Source: CBDVBZ01 sp965372355
GTDB taxonomy: Bacteria > Krumholzibacteriota > Krumholzibacteriia > WVZY01
Direction: 5' to 3'
Length of the DNA stretch: 64,000 bases
NCBI GenBank assembly: GCA_965372355.1
Contig: CBDVBZ010000003.1
Span: 1 to 64,000 of the forward strand
In this document: positions 44,568 to 53,847 of the stretch, one piece after another
How positions within the stretch are numbered: position 1 is the stretch's first letter
How the letters are laid out: each line of letters starts with the position of its first letter
Position numbers and translations under genes: made by a program
The notes under the pieces: generated by a model
Databases searched by the model: none
Seen by the model: only the letters and a program-made list of their open reading frames with translations
What the model was told of the DNA's origin: nothing

Positions 44568-45836
44568 GTGCTGGATCGGCGTCTAATTCGCGAGGACCCC
44601 GATAGGGTTATCGAGGGTGTCAAAGCCAAGGGTGTCGATGTCGATATCGACCGACTCATCGCTTTGGACAAGAAGCTTCTCGAGAATATGAAAGAGAGTG
44701 AGCAGCTCAAACACGAACGCAACGTCAAGAGTGAGGAAATCGCGAAGAAAAAGCGGGCCGGTGAGGACGCGTCCGAGCTTCACAAGTACCTGAAGGAACT
44801 CTCCCAGCGAATCAAGGATTACGAAGCCAAGGACAAGGAGGTCAGCGAGGAGCTCGATGACCTGCTGCTGCTCGTCCCCAATATTCCGCACGAGAGCGCG
44901 CCGGTCGGACACGGTGAGGAAGACAATGTCGTCGTCCGCAACGTTGGCGAGCAAAAGGAACTGTTCGAGGACATCAAACCGCACTGGGAGATTGGTGAAG
45001 AACTCGGTGTTCTCGATCTCGAGGCGGGGCGCAAGGTAACGGGACGCGGGTTCATCGTGTTTCGAGGCGACGGAGCGCTGATGTGCCGCGCTCTGATCAA
45101 CATGATGCTGGATATCCACGTCGAGCAGGGTTACGAGGAGATCCTCCCTCCCTTTGTTGTTAACCGCGATTCCATGATCGGCACCGGGCAGCTGCCGAAG
45201 ATGCAGGATGACATGTATCTTTGCGAGATCGATGACCTCTTCTTGATCCCGACCGCAGAGGTGCCGGTCACCAATCTCGATCGAGAGTCGTTTATCCCGG
45301 TCGATCGGTTGCCGAAAAAATACACGGCTTATACACCGTGTTTTCGAAGAGAAGCAGGAAGTCACGGCGCCGATACACGGGGTCTGCTACGTGTCCACCA
45401 GTTCGACAAGGTCGAAATGGTCAAGGTTGTGCATCCCGACACGTCATACGACGAGCTGGAAACCCTCCTCGGGGATGCCGAGGTGGTTCTCGACGCGCTG
45501 GAACTCCCGTACCGTGTCGTGGAGCTTTGTACCGTGGATCTGAGCTTCGCCGCGGCCAAGTGCTACGACCTCGAAATATACGCGCCGGGTGTGGGGAAAT
45601 GGCTCGAAGTGTCTTCGTGTAGCAACTTCGAGGACTTCCAGGCGCGCCGCGCGGGGATCCGGATCAAGAAGACGCCCGGCGAGAAGCACCGTTTCCCCCA
45701 CACGCTCAACGGATCCGGTCTCGCACTCCCCCGGATCGTCGCAGGGATCCTCGAATATCACCAAACGCCAACCGGACGTGTTAAAATCCCCCCAAAACTG
45801 GTACCCTACATGCGTGGCAAGGAGTATTTGGGCTAA
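44568..45836 (+). CDS. serS: Seryl-tRNA synthetase
   Basis: Class II synthetase charging tRNA-Ser. 422 residues: the N-terminal coiled-coil arm (ESEQLKHERNVKSEEIAKKK), VPNIPHESAPVG, PTAEVPVTNLDRE, the motif 2 region CFRREAGSHGADTRGLLRVHQF, SSCSNFEDFQARRAGIR, and HTLNGSGLALPRIVAGILE. GTG at 44568 behind AGAAGGACA. Followed by a hairpin and dispersed repeat copy C. Confidence 0.97.
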   Translation: MLDRRLIREDPDRVIEGVKAKGVDVDIDRLIALDKKLLENMKESEQLKHERNVKSEEIAKKKRAGEDASELHKYLKELSQRIKDYEAKDKEVSEELDDLLLLVPNIPHESAPVGHGEEDNVVVRNVGEQKELFEDIKPHWEIGEELGVLDLEAGRKVTGRGFIVFRGDGALMCRALINMMLDIHVEQGYEEILPPFVVNRDSMIGTGQLPKMQDDMYLCEIDDLFLIPTAEVPVTNLDRESFIPVDRLPKKYTAYTPCFRREAGSHGADTRGLLRVHQFDKVEMVKVVHPDTSYDELETLLGDAEVVLDALELPYRVVELCTVDLSFAAAKCYDLEIYAPGVGKWLEVSSCSNFEDFQARRAGIRIKKTPGEKHRFPHTLNGSGLALPRIVAGILEYHQTPTGRVKIPPKLVPYMRGKEYLG

Positions 45837-45864
45837 GCGGCGAGGAGCATGGTGAGCGCCTTGC

Positions 45865-45894
45865 GAGCGAGGCTCTTTCTTGGGGCCCTCGCTC
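45865..45894. terminator. Hairpin downstream of serS
   Basis: GAGCGAGG (45865-45872) pairs with CCTCGCTC (45887-45894) around a 14-base loop. No U-run; may end the serS transcript or belong to the neighbouring repeat. Confidence 0.35.
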
Positions 45895-45950
45895 AACTTC
45901 GCTCCCTTCAAGGACAGGCCGGCTAGCCGCGTCTGCGGGGGGTGGCGCCG

Positions 45951-46028
45951 TCCCGCAAGAGCGCAGCCTTGTGGGCTGTTCGGCGACCCCCTCCGGGGAC
46001 CCTCTTTCAGAGGACAGGCAGGCAGGAC
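45951..46028. repeat. Dispersed intergenic repeat, copy C
   Basis: TCCCGCAAGAGCGCAG, CGGCGACCCCCTCCGGGGACC and GGCAGGCAGGACTC match copies B and A with a different middle. It is 22 bases longer through insertions near CTCTTTCAGAGG. It lies between serS and the histidine kinase gene. Confidence 0.6.
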
Positions 46029-46105
46029 TCGACGCAGACGCGATGGATTCCCGTGAAGGGATCCTGCGGAAGACCTCACTCGCTCGGCGCCGACGACTGA
46101 CTAAA

Positions 46106-47371
46106 ATGTTCAATCAATTCTCGAACTATCGTGGGAATGTCCGTTTCTGGCTCAAGGCCTACGTGTTCGTGGTCGTGGCCGTGCTGGTGCTCGGGATACT
46201 CCTCTATACCAATCACGTCGTCGGGCGCATGGAAGCACAGTCTGAGGCGTCGACACGTCTGTTCTCGAGGTTTATCGCGGAGGTGATTTTCGAGGTAGAG
46301 GACGCCGGCAAACGAGAGATCCTCCAGGACGTCATCGAGGGAATCAACCATCCCATCATCCTCACAGATTCGGACGGACGCCCGTTTGCCTGGCACCGCG
46401 TCCCAATACCCGAAGCCCCCGATGCGGATTTCGATAGCCTGTTCACGATCGACCCCGACAACCCCCCGGCCGGCTACATCGCCGATGCCATCGCGCTCTA
46501 CCGCAGATTCGACACGGACAATCCACCGATTGCGATTCGGGAGTCGGGTTCCCAACTCGTCGTCGGGTACGTTCATTTCGGGGCATCTCAGCTCCAGCGG
46601 GAGCTCCGCCTGGTGCCGTTCATTCTGCTTGGTCTTTTCCTCGTCTTCGGGTTTGTTGGGTTCCAGGGGTTCCGTTATCTCAAGATCAGCGAGCAGCGCT
46701 CCATCTGGGTCGGTCTTGCCAAGGAGACGGCGCACCAGCTCGGCACACCGCTCTCAGCCCTGCTCGGCTGGACGCAGCTGCTTAGAGATCAGCTCACCGA
46801 GAACCGTGAAAAAGACGCGATGGTCTCGGTAGGTGAGATGGAGGAGGACCTCAAACGGCTCAGCAAGGTCACGGAGCGGTTTAGTAAGATCGGCGCACGA
46901 CCCGAGCTGCGACGTATCGAGCTCTCTCCCGTTCTCGATCGGACGGTGAAGTATTTCCACAGACGCTTGCCGCGCCTCAAGGCGGATTCCACGATTTCCC
47001 GTGACTTCGAGGATACGCCACCGATCAACGCCAACGAGGAACTCATCGAATGGGTCTTCGAGAATCTCATCAAAAACGGACTCGACGCGATGGGGGACAA
47101 GGGCGGCAGAATCGAGATCCGGACCCGGTACGATGAGTCCCGCGGCAGGGTCGACGTGTTTGTCAGCGACACGGGCAAGGGTGTCCCCGCCGCACTCAGG
47201 CAACGCATTTTCTCACCGGGGTTTACGACGAAGAAGCGAGGGTGGGGTTTGGGGTTGACGCTCACCCGCAGGATCGTCGAAGAATACCACGGCGGCGAAC
47301 TCCGGCTCATCGACTCGCAACCTGGACGTGGCAGCACGTTCCTGGTGCGTTTTCCCATCGCACAGCCGTAA
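46106..47371 (+). CDS. Sensor histidine kinase (PorY-like partner candidate)
   Basis: 421 residues from the ATG at 46106; ATG 46043 and GTG/ATG starts further up are possible, and no strong ribosome site decides. Two transmembrane helices (YVFVVVAVLVLGILLYTN; FILLGLFLVFGFVGFQGF) bracket a periplasmic domain of about 130 residues. Then come the phosphoacceptor AKETAHQLGTPLSALL (His210), NLIKNGLDAMGD (N box), DTGKGVPAALRQRIFSPGF, and GWGLGLTLTRRIVEEYHGG (G2). The receiver-PglZ protein is encoded 106 bases downstream; the pair resembles PorY/PorX. Confidence 0.9.
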   Translation: MFNQFSNYRGNVRFWLKAYVFVVVAVLVLGILLYTNHVVGRMEAQSEASTRLFSRFIAEVIFEVEDAGKREILQDVIEGINHPIILTDSDGRPFAWHRVPIPEAPDADFDSLFTIDPDNPPAGYIADAIALYRRFDTDNPPIAIRESGSQLVVGYVHFGASQLQRELRLVPFILLGLFLVFGFVGFQGFRYLKISEQRSIWVGLAKETAHQLGTPLSALLGWTQLLRDQLTENREKDAMVSVGEMEEDLKRLSKVTERFSKIGARPELRRIELSPVLDRTVKYFHRRLPRLKADSTISRDFEDTPPINANEELIEWVFENLIKNGLDAMGDKGGRIEIRTRYDESRGRVDVFVSDTGKGVPAALRQRIFSPGFTTKKRGWGLGLTLTRRIVEEYHGGELRLIDSQPGRGSTFLVRFPIAQP

Positions 47372-47477
47372 CCAGCAGAATCCGGTATCCTGTATCGTTC
47401 AAAGGCTTTATAATTATACGGCAAGCGGGGTCGGCCCCGTGGCGGATCGGGTTAAACCAATCTGAGAGAGGTAGCCA

Positions 47478-49028
47478 GTGGCAGTTCAGCGGATACTCTG
47501 GGTGGATGACGAGATCGAGCATCTCAAGGCGCACGTGCAGTTCCTCGAGGGAAAGGGCTACGAGGTCCAGTCCGCCACGAACGGCGAGGATGCGATCGAG
47601 ATGGTGCGCACACGCACGTTCGACGTGCTGCTTCTCGATGAAAACATGCCCGGTATGGGCGGTTTGGAAACACTGAACGAGATCAAGGAAATCGACCCCG
47701 GTCTTCAAGTGGTGATGATCACGAAGAGCGAGGAAGAGCAGCTGATGGACGATGCCATCGGTATGAAGATCGCCGGGTATCTGCTCAAGCCGGTTAGCCC
47801 GATGCAGATCTACTCAGCGTGCAAGCGGATACTCGATTCGGAACGCCTGCAGGAGGAACGCTTTTCACAAGAATACGTGAGAGAGTTCAACAACATGACA
47901 AACCTGATCCACGAGGCGTCGTGGGACAGCTGGCTCCAGATACACCGCAGGCTGTGCTCGTGGGACCTGGAGTTCGACCGTTTTCGCGAGAGCGGCTTGA
48001 CCAGCACGCACGAGGATCAGAAACAGAACGCAAACCGGCAGTTCGGCCGCTTTATCGAGAAACAGTATCCAGAGTGGCTCCATTCCGAAGATCGTCCTCC
48101 GCTAAGCACCGATGTGTTTTCGAAGTTCGTCGCCCCACATTTGAAGGCGGGGGAGAACGTTTTCTTTATCGTGATCGACTGCGTCCGGCTCGATCAGTGG
48201 CTCGTCATCGAGGAGTTACTGCGGGACGAATTCGAGATCCAAAAGGACTACTATCTCTCGATTCTTCCGACGGCCACACCGTACGCACGAAACGCGATCT
48301 TTAGCGGTCTGTTCCCAGACGACATCGCCAGGAAGTATCCGGAGAAGTGGCTCGAGAAGTCGAAGGACGAGATCAGCAAGAACCGATACGAGGAGTTCTT
48401 TCTGAAGCAGCAGATGCGCAGACACGGGTTGTCGCCGGAGCGGACGAAGTACATCAAGATCTACGCGGTTCGGGAGGCCGAAGAGCTTAGAAAACGGATC
48501 GATAACCTGGTGACACTGCCCTTCGTAGCGCTCGTCTTCAACTTTGTCGATATGCTCACGCACGGCCGGAATCAATCCGAGATTCTGCACCAGATCGCAC
48601 CCGACGAATCGGCGTTCCGATCGGTGGTGCGCTCGTGGTTCTCTCACTCGGTTCTGCTCGACATCTTTAGGGAGCTGGCGAGAAAAAAGGTAAGAGTGGT
48701 CATGACCACCGATCACGGATCGATTCTCGGCAAGCGCGCAAGTCTCGTTCACGGAAGGCGGGACACATCGGCGAACCTGCGCTACAAATTCGGGGACAAC
48801 CTGAAATGCGATGGGCGGCAGGCGATCATCACGCGTCGGCCAGGAGTGTTTCGGTTGCCCGCCGAATCGAAGACAAAAAGCTACCTGTTCGCCAAAGAGT
48901 ACTACTATTTTGTCTACCCGACGAATTATCGGGAATACGAGAACAAATACCAGGGCAGTTTTCAACACGGTGGGGCCTCGCTCGAAGAAATGATACTGCC
49001 GTGTCTTACGGCTACACCAAAGCCCTGA
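47478..49028 (+). CDS. porX: PorX-like response regulator with C-terminal PglZ (phosphatase-fold) domain
   Basis: 516 residues. Receiver domain 1-120: ILWVDDEIEHL, phospho-Asp54 in VLLLDENMPGMGG, MITKSE and YLLKPVSP. A helical linker (to about 200) precedes a PglZ/alkaline-phosphatase-like domain with metal-binding VIDCVRLDQW (Asp234), MLTHGRN, and TTDHGSILGKR (Asp412, His413). Receiver plus PglZ is the architecture of PorX, which controls type IX secretion in Bacteroidota and hydrolyses oligonucleotides. GTG at 47478 follows GAGAGGTAGCC. A downstream C-terminal-tail protein (60653-62032) fits the presence of such secretion. Orthology to PorX is inferred. Confidence 0.88.
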   Translation: MAVQRILWVDDEIEHLKAHVQFLEGKGYEVQSATNGEDAIEMVRTRTFDVLLLDENMPGMGGLETLNEIKEIDPGLQVVMITKSEEEQLMDDAIGMKIAGYLLKPVSPMQIYSACKRILDSERLQEERFSQEYVREFNNMTNLIHEASWDSWLQIHRRLCSWDLEFDRFRESGLTSTHEDQKQNANRQFGRFIEKQYPEWLHSEDRPPLSTDVFSKFVAPHLKAGENVFFIVIDCVRLDQWLVIEELLRDEFEIQKDYYLSILPTATPYARNAIFSGLFPDDIARKYPEKWLEKSKDEISKNRYEEFFLKQQMRRHGLSPERTKYIKIYAVREAEELRKRIDNLVTLPFVALVFNFVDMLTHGRNQSEILHQIAPDESAFRSVVRSWFSHSVLLDIFRELARKKVRVVMTTDHGSILGKRASLVHGRRDTSANLRYKFGDNLKCDGRQAIITRRPGVFRLPAESKTKSYLFAKEYYYFVYPTNYREYENKYQGSFQHGGASLEEMILPCLTATPKP

Positions 49029-49029
49029 G

Positions 49030-49503
49030 ATGACCGACGACTACAAAACCCAGCGCTACAGAGTTCAATCACTCTCCGAGTCCGGGACGTTGGAGATCGG
49101 AGCAAGGTTCGGATGTCGAATCGACCGTCCCCTGTGCATATGCCTGGTGGGATCGCTGGGCGCGGGAAAGTCTGTCATTGCGAGAGGTATATGCAAGGGG
49201 CTGGGTGTGGATGAGGTGGTTGTGAGCCCCAGCTTCATCCTGTGCGAGGAGTACGACGCTCGGATCCCCGTCATCCACGTCGACCTCTACAGACTCGAAC
49301 ACGAAAGCGAAGTCGACGAGCTCGGTCTGTACGATCGGATGAACGACGCCGTGGTTCTGGTCGAGTGGGGGGATCGATCGGCCAATCTGATCGACGCCGC
49401 GGACATCGTTATCCGCCTGAGTGTATCCGGTCAAAAGGAACGCGCCATTGAACTGACGTGTGCCGAAACACTCGGCTCGATCTGCGAGGGCCTACAGCCG
49501 TGA
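49030..49503 (+). CDS. tsaE: tRNA threonylcarbamoyladenosine biosynthesis ATPase TsaE
   Basis: 157 residues. Walker A GSLGAGKS at residues 41-48, then SPSFILCEEY, HVDLYRL, and VVLVEWGDR. It completes the t6A machinery with TsaB, TsaC and TsaD. It begins 1 base after the porX-like stop and overlaps tsaB by 4 bases (GTGA). Confidence 0.95.
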   Translation: MTDDYKTQRYRVQSLSESGTLEIGARFGCRIDRPLCICLVGSLGAGKSVIARGICKGLGVDEVVVSPSFILCEEYDARIPVIHVDLYRLEHESEVDELGLYDRMNDAVVLVEWGDRSANLIDAADIVIRLSVSGQKERAIELTCAETLGSICEGLQP

Positions 49504-50231
49504 CGATTCTTGCTATCGATACATCGCATTCGAGGGGCAGCGTCTCGATTCAGATCGGCGACAAAGAACCCAAGAGTCTCCTCTTTGGAACGGCGTCGTC
49601 GCACCTCGTCGAAATGGGTGAAGCAGTCGCAACGTTGCTGGACGCGTCGGGTGTCCGCCCCGAGGATATCGACCGGGTTGCGCTGGTCATCGGTCCTGGG
49701 AGTTTCACGGGACTGAGGATTGGCCTCGCGTACACGAAGGGCCTTTACGCGGCTCTCGGAGTGGAAGTCGTGACGATGATCAGTCTCGAGCTTCTTGCGA
49801 CGCCCGTACTCGAGACGCACGGTGCGGTATGCGCGATGATCGACGCTCGCAAGTCCGAGGTCTACGCAGCTGTCTACGGACGCGACGCCTCCGGCTCCGG
49901 AGTACATGCCATCACCGAACCCCACGCGACCGCGCCGGGCAAACTCTTGACATCGCTTGAGGGACGGCCAATGGTATTTGTTGGGTCGGGAGCGGTGCGG
50001 TTTCGCCGCGTCGTCGAGGAGGCCATGGGGCCCTCGGCCGTTTTTGCCGCCGACCCGCACCACCAGCCGTCAACCGCGGTTCTGTGCCGGGTGGCGAGGG
50101 AGTTACCTCCGCTGGACAGAGAGAGCGTATCCAGACTCGAACCGTACTACATCCGCCCCAGTGACGCGAAACTGAGCACACTGAGACGAATACAAAGCCA
50201 TGGACGACATCAAACTCGCACAGATGACTAA
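49500..50231 (+). CDS. tsaB: tRNA threonylcarbamoyladenosine biosynthesis protein TsaB
   Basis: 243 residues, an ASKHA-fold protein: ILAIDTSHSRGSVSI, GPGSFTGLRIGLAYTKG, MIDARKSEVYAAVY, and LEPYYIRPSDAK. It starts with the GTG of the tsaE GTGA overlap. The open frame to 49458 is not used. It overlaps rimI by 32 bases. Confidence 0.95.
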   Translation: MTILAIDTSHSRGSVSIQIGDKEPKSLLFGTASSHLVEMGEAVATLLDASGVRPEDIDRVALVIGPGSFTGLRIGLAYTKGLYAALGVEVVTMISLELLATPVLETHGAVCAMIDARKSEVYAAVYGRDASGSGVHAITEPHATAPGKLLTSLEGRPMVFVGSGAVRFRRVVEEAMGPSAVFAADPHHQPSTAVLCRVARELPPLDRESVSRLEPYYIRPSDAKLSTLRRIQSHGRHQTRTDD

Positions 50232-50697
50232 TGCGCACATCGACCAGGTTCTCGCGATCGAGAGGGCTGTTTTTGACTCGCCGTGGACGAGCCAGATGTT
50301 CGAACAGGAAGTCCGCGGTGTATTCGGCTCCTACCCGACCGTGGCGGTGGTTGACGGACGGGTCGTCGGGTACCAGGTTGTGTGGTTCGTCGAGGACGAG
50401 GTGCACCTCGTCAATATTGCCGTCCGCAAGGGGTATCAGGCACGCGGAATCGGGTCTATGCTGCTGAGGCAGTTGATCGAGGATGCGCTCCAGAAGCGCA
50501 AGGCAATCATTACGCTCGAAGTTCGCGCGAGTAATGAGGTCGCGCAGGCGTTCTACCACAGGTTTCTCTTTCGAACCATTGGCGTCCGCAAGGGCTACTA
50601 CTCCGACAACCGGGAGGATGCTCTGCTGATGGCTCTCGATCTTTCCAACTTCTCGCATCGGAGACGCGTCGTTGAAGGAAGAACCAAAGCCCGCTGA
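50200..50697 (+). CDS. rimI: Ribosomal-protein-alanine N-acetyltransferase (RimI-like)
   Basis: 165-residue GNAT: IERAVFDSPWTSQMFEQE, VHLVNIAVRKGYQARGIGSM (acetyl-CoA loop), and LEVRASNEVAQAFYHRF. The tsaE-tsaB-rimI order is standard. RimI N-terminally acetylates S18 in E. coli; here other N-termini are possible. ATG at 50200 lies inside tsaB. Confidence 0.93.
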   Translation: MDDIKLAQMTNAHIDQVLAIERAVFDSPWTSQMFEQEVRGVFGSYPTVAVVDGRVVGYQVVWFVEDEVHLVNIAVRKGYQARGIGSMLLRQLIEDALQKRKAIITLEVRASNEVAQAFYHRFLFRTIGVRKGYYSDNREDALLMALDLSNFSHRRRVVEGRTKAR

Positions 50698-51481
50698 GAG
50701 CTTGGGTGGTGTCGAGTTTGCCGTGCTTCTCGGCAGCGGATTGGGTGTCCTGAGCGATGACTATCCGTTGGAAGCGACCATTCGCTTCGAGGACGTTCCG
50801 GGTCTGACGCATCCGGACATCATGGGTCACGCCGGTGAGATCCAACGGCGCCTCGTGGGCTCGAGACCATGCCTTCTCGTACGCGGCCGAAAACACCACT
50901 ACGAAGGAAAAACCGAGGAAATCGAGTGCATGATTCGGTTCCTCCACTCGGCTGGTGTGAGGAAACTGCTTGTGACATCGGCCGCCGGCAGTCTCACCCC
51001 GACGCTCGAGCCCGGCGGGCTCGTTGTCGTCGAGCAGATCCTGGATTGCCAGTTTCGGCCGCCGTCTCACATCATCGCGTCGGTCCACGCTCCTGGCGAT
51101 CCGTCGAGACCCGGTCCGGCCGGCCGTCGTCTCGTGCTGGATGCGAGTCTGACCCGGTGCCTCGCGCGTTCCGCAGCCTCCACCGGCATCTCCGCAACCC
51201 CCGGCACGCTCTCCAGCTGGCCGGGGCCCGCCTACGAGACGAGAGCGGAAGTCCACGCCCTCCAAACCGCCGGGGTCTCCGTCGCTTCGATGTCGGCGGC
51301 GCCGGAGGTGGCCGTTGCCAACGCGCTTGGCATCCAAGTTGCCTGCCTGGTGGTGGTCACCAACTGGGTGACGGGCGTGTCGCCCACGAGGCTCAGTCAC
51401 GAACAGGTCCTGGAGGCCGGCCGGAGCGTGGCGGCGGACCTCGGCCGCCTGATCGCCGCCGTGGTGGCGGCGTCGGGGTAG
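50672..51481 (+). CDS. Purine-nucleoside phosphorylase (class II, trimeric type)
   Basis: 269 residues. LLGSGLGVLSDD, PGLTHPDIMGHAGE, GRKHHYEGKTEE (Arg and His of the phosphate site kept), TSAAGSL in place of TNAAGG, WPGPAYETRAEV, SMSAAPEVAVA in place of MSTVPE, and VTNWVTG with the base-binding Asn. The motif departures are mild, so it is probably active toward purine nucleosides. TTG at 50672 overlaps rimI by 26 bases. Confidence 0.9.
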   Translation: MKEEPKPAESLGGVEFAVLLGSGLGVLSDDYPLEATIRFEDVPGLTHPDIMGHAGEIQRRLVGSRPCLLVRGRKHHYEGKTEEIECMIRFLHSAGVRKLLVTSAAGSLTPTLEPGGLVVVEQILDCQFRPPSHIIASVHAPGDPSRPGPAGRRLVLDASLTRCLARSAASTGISATPGTLSSWPGPAYETRAEVHALQTAGVSVASMSAAPEVAVANALGIQVACLVVVTNWVTGVSPTRLSHEQVLEAGRSVAADLGRLIAAVVAASG

Positions 51482-51560
51482 TCTCGCTTACCTGCCACAA
51501 AGGCAAACTATGACAGCAGTGTAGGTTAGAGACGCCGACTGCTGATGAGTGTTTTTGGGG

Positions 51561-51590
51561 TTGTAGCGCGTTGTGGCCAGCCATTATAGT
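51561..51590 (+). promoter_or_regulatory. Promoter candidate for accD
   Basis: TTGTAG (51561-51566), 18-base spacer, TATAGT (51585-51590), 45 bases before the accD start. Confidence 0.45.
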
Positions 51591-51635
51591 ACGGCTGAAA
51601 CCTCCGTTGTCGCATGTAGTTAAGGAAGGCACCGT

Positions 51636-52538
51636 ATGTCCTGGTTACGCAGAACCAAGAAGAAGCTCCAGAGATCGACGCAGAAGAAGTCGGTGCCCGA
51701 TGGGTTGTGGCGGAAGTGTGACTTCTGCAGCGAGATCCTCTATGTCAAGGAGCTCGAAAAACGGCTCTGGGTGTGCTCGAAGTGCGATTACCACTTCATG
51801 ATCAGCACGGAGAACTACATCGAGATCATCTGTGACCCGGGTACTTTCGAGGAAACGCACACCGGGCTCCGGTCGGTCGATCCTCTGGAATTCCGGGACT
51901 CCAAGCGGTACAAAGACCGCATCCGGGACTACACCAAGAAAACCGGCAAGGATGAGGCCGTCGTCACCGGGACGGCCCGGATGGCCGGACGCGGTTTCGT
52001 GCTGGCGATAATGGATTTCTCGTTCATGGGCGGCAGCATGGGCTCGGTCGTCGGGGAGAAGATCAGTCGTGCGATGAACGACTCGATCGAAGGCCGGCAT
52101 CCGCTGATCGTTGTATCGCGGTCGGGTGGCGCACGAATGCAGGAATCGATATTTTCGCTGATGCAGATGGCGAAGACATCCGCGATGCTCTCGAAGATGT
52201 CCGAGGAGCGGATCCCGTACATATCTATTCTTACCAACCCGACGACGGGTGGTGTGACGGCGAGCTTTGCGAGTCTCGGCGATGTCATTATCGCGGAACC
52301 CAAGGCATTGATCGGTTTCGCCGGCCCGCGTGTCATCAAGCAGACGATTCGTCAGGAGTTGCCCGAGGGATTTCAGAGGAGTGAGTTCCTCTTGAAGCAC
52401 GGTATGATCGATATGGTATGCTCGCGGAACAATCTGCGGCACATGGTCGAGGAACTGCTTGGTTTTCTCTGTGTCGAAGACGCGGTCACCGGACACGAGG
52501 CGGATACGGATGAGGAGGAATCCCCCGCGGTTTCTTGA
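51636..52538 (+). CDS. accD: Acetyl-CoA carboxylase carboxyltransferase beta subunit
   Basis: 300 residues: the zinc ribbon CDFCSEILY to VCSKCDYHF, RYKDRIRDYTKKTGKDEAVV, MDFSFMGGSMGSVVGEK, VSRSGGARMQESIFSLMQMA, TNPTTGGVTASFASLGD, FAGPRVIKQTIRQELPEGFQ. Carries out the carboxyl-transfer step of malonyl-CoA synthesis with AccA, which is not in the window. folC overlaps it by 29 bases. Confidence 0.97.
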   Translation: MSWLRRTKKKLQRSTQKKSVPDGLWRKCDFCSEILYVKELEKRLWVCSKCDYHFMISTENYIEIICDPGTFEETHTGLRSVDPLEFRDSKRYKDRIRDYTKKTGKDEAVVTGTARMAGRGFVLAIMDFSFMGGSMGSVVGEKISRAMNDSIEGRHPLIVVSRSGGARMQESIFSLMQMAKTSAMLSKMSEERIPYISILTNPTTGGVTASFASLGDVIIAEPKALIGFAGPRVIKQTIRQELPEGFQRSEFLLKHGMIDMVCSRNNLRHMVEELLGFLCVEDAVTGHEADTDEEESPAVS

Positions 52539-53847
52539 CGCCCCCCCAGCGCTACCCCCAAAGCTATCATTCGTTCTTAGCCTGTCCCCATCGGCGATGA
52601 CATTGGGTCTGGGCAACATGCGTCAGCTTCTGCGCGCCCTCGATCATCCCGAGAGGCGTTTTCGTTCGGTGCTCGTGGCGGGGACGAACGGCAAAGGCTC
52701 CGTTACCGCCTACCTCTCCGCAATTCTGACGCAAAGCGGCATGCGCGTCGGCTGGTACAATTCACCCCACGTCTATCAGGTGACCGAGCGAATCCGGGTG
52801 GATGGCTCACAGATCACACTCGAACAAATGGAGGAAGCCGCCGCGCGGGTTGCCCCGCTCCACGAGAGCATCGGCTACAGTTACTTCGAGGCGCTCACGG
52901 CGATCGCATTCCTCGTCTTCGCAGACCTCGGCGTGGAGCTTGCCGTTCTGGAGACGGGTCTCGGGGGACGCTTCGACGCCACCAATGTCGTCGAACCCGA
53001 GGTGTGTGTGCTCACGCATATAGGGCTCGACCATCGACGCATCCTCGGGGATACCGAAGAGGAGATCCTTCGCGAGAAGCTGGGTATCACACGGCCCGAG
53101 ACCCCGTTTCTAGTCGGTCCTCTTGCGCCCAATCTAATGGAGATGGTTGAGGAAAAGGCCCGACACGACCGCATCCCCCTCCATACATCGGATGCGCTGG
53201 GGTCGGTCGATCTGGATGCTCTATCGTTTTCCGGGATGCACGCCAGAGTCAGAACTCGCGCGCGCGACTATGGTACCGTTCGTCTGCCGTTTGCGGGCGA
53301 GCACCAGCTGGCAAACGCGTTGCTTGCCATCGGAGCGGCCGAGCAAGTCATGGGCGCCATCGGTGATTTGGGTTCGGCGGCGGATCATACCGATATGCCC
53401 GGTCGATTCGAGGTGCACGAGGTGAACGGCAAACGCGTGATCCTCGATGTCGCGCACAATGATGACGGACTGATCGCCGCCGCGCGGACACTCGGTGCCT
53501 TGTCACCGGCGGAAAAAAACGCGATGATACTCGGGGTTCTGAACCGCAAGGAACTGATCGATTTTCCCCGCGTCGCCTCGCGATGGATTGGCAGGATCTG
53601 TCTCGTTCAGCCGGCGAGTGATGAGTGGCTCGCCGCTCCGTCGATGCTCGAGCGGATGGGTCTCGGGAACGTGCGTGACGGAGGGCTCGAGGTTGCGCTG
53701 CAGAGTTGTCTCGAGCACGATGCGGATTGGGATAGTCTTCTCGATCGGTTGCTCGACGCGGCGGTGCCCCATGAAGCGTTGCTCATCACCGGTTCCCACC
53801 GGACGGTCGAGCTTTTTGGCCGGCGATTGCTAAGGCGGACAAAATGA
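52510..53847 (+). CDS. folC: Folylpolyglutamate/dihydrofolate synthase
   Basis: 445 residues from the ATG at 52510. RRNPPRFLDAPPALPP, VAGTNGKGSVTAYL (P-loop, residues 57-66), YNSPHVYQVTERIRVDG, YFEALTAIAFLVFAD, LETGLGGRFDATN, LTHIGLDHRRILG, PFAGEHQLANALLAI, and DVAHNDDG. Adds glutamates to folates. accD-folC order is common in proteobacteria. glk begins in the ATGA overlap at its end. Confidence 0.94.
   Translation: MRRNPPRFLDAPPALPPKLSFVLSLSPSAMTLGLGNMRQLLRALDHPERRFRSVLVAGTNGKGSVTAYLSAILTQSGMRVGWYNSPHVYQVTERIRVDGSQITLEQMEEAAARVAPLHESIGYSYFEALTAIAFLVFADLGVELAVLETGLGGRFDATNVVEPEVCVLTHIGLDHRRILGDTEEEILREKLGITRPETPFLVGPLAPNLMEMVEEKARHDRIPLHTSDALGSVDLDALSFSGMHARVRTRARDYGTVRLPFAGEHQLANALLAIGAAEQVMGAIGDLGSAADHTDMPGRFEVHEVNGKRVILDVAHNDDGLIAAARTLGALSPAEKNAMILGVLNRKELIDFPRVASRWIGRICLVQPASDEWLAAPSMLERMGLGNVRDGGLEVALQSCLEHDADWDSLLDRLLDAAVPHEALLITGSHRTVELFGRRLLRRTK

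Noticed and set aside
46043..46106. Upstream start for the histidine kinase at 46043 or earlier
   Set aside because: The extra residues (RARG-rich, with no homologous character) overlap the repeat; the ATG at 46106 gives a normal N-terminal transmembrane start. The choice is not certain.
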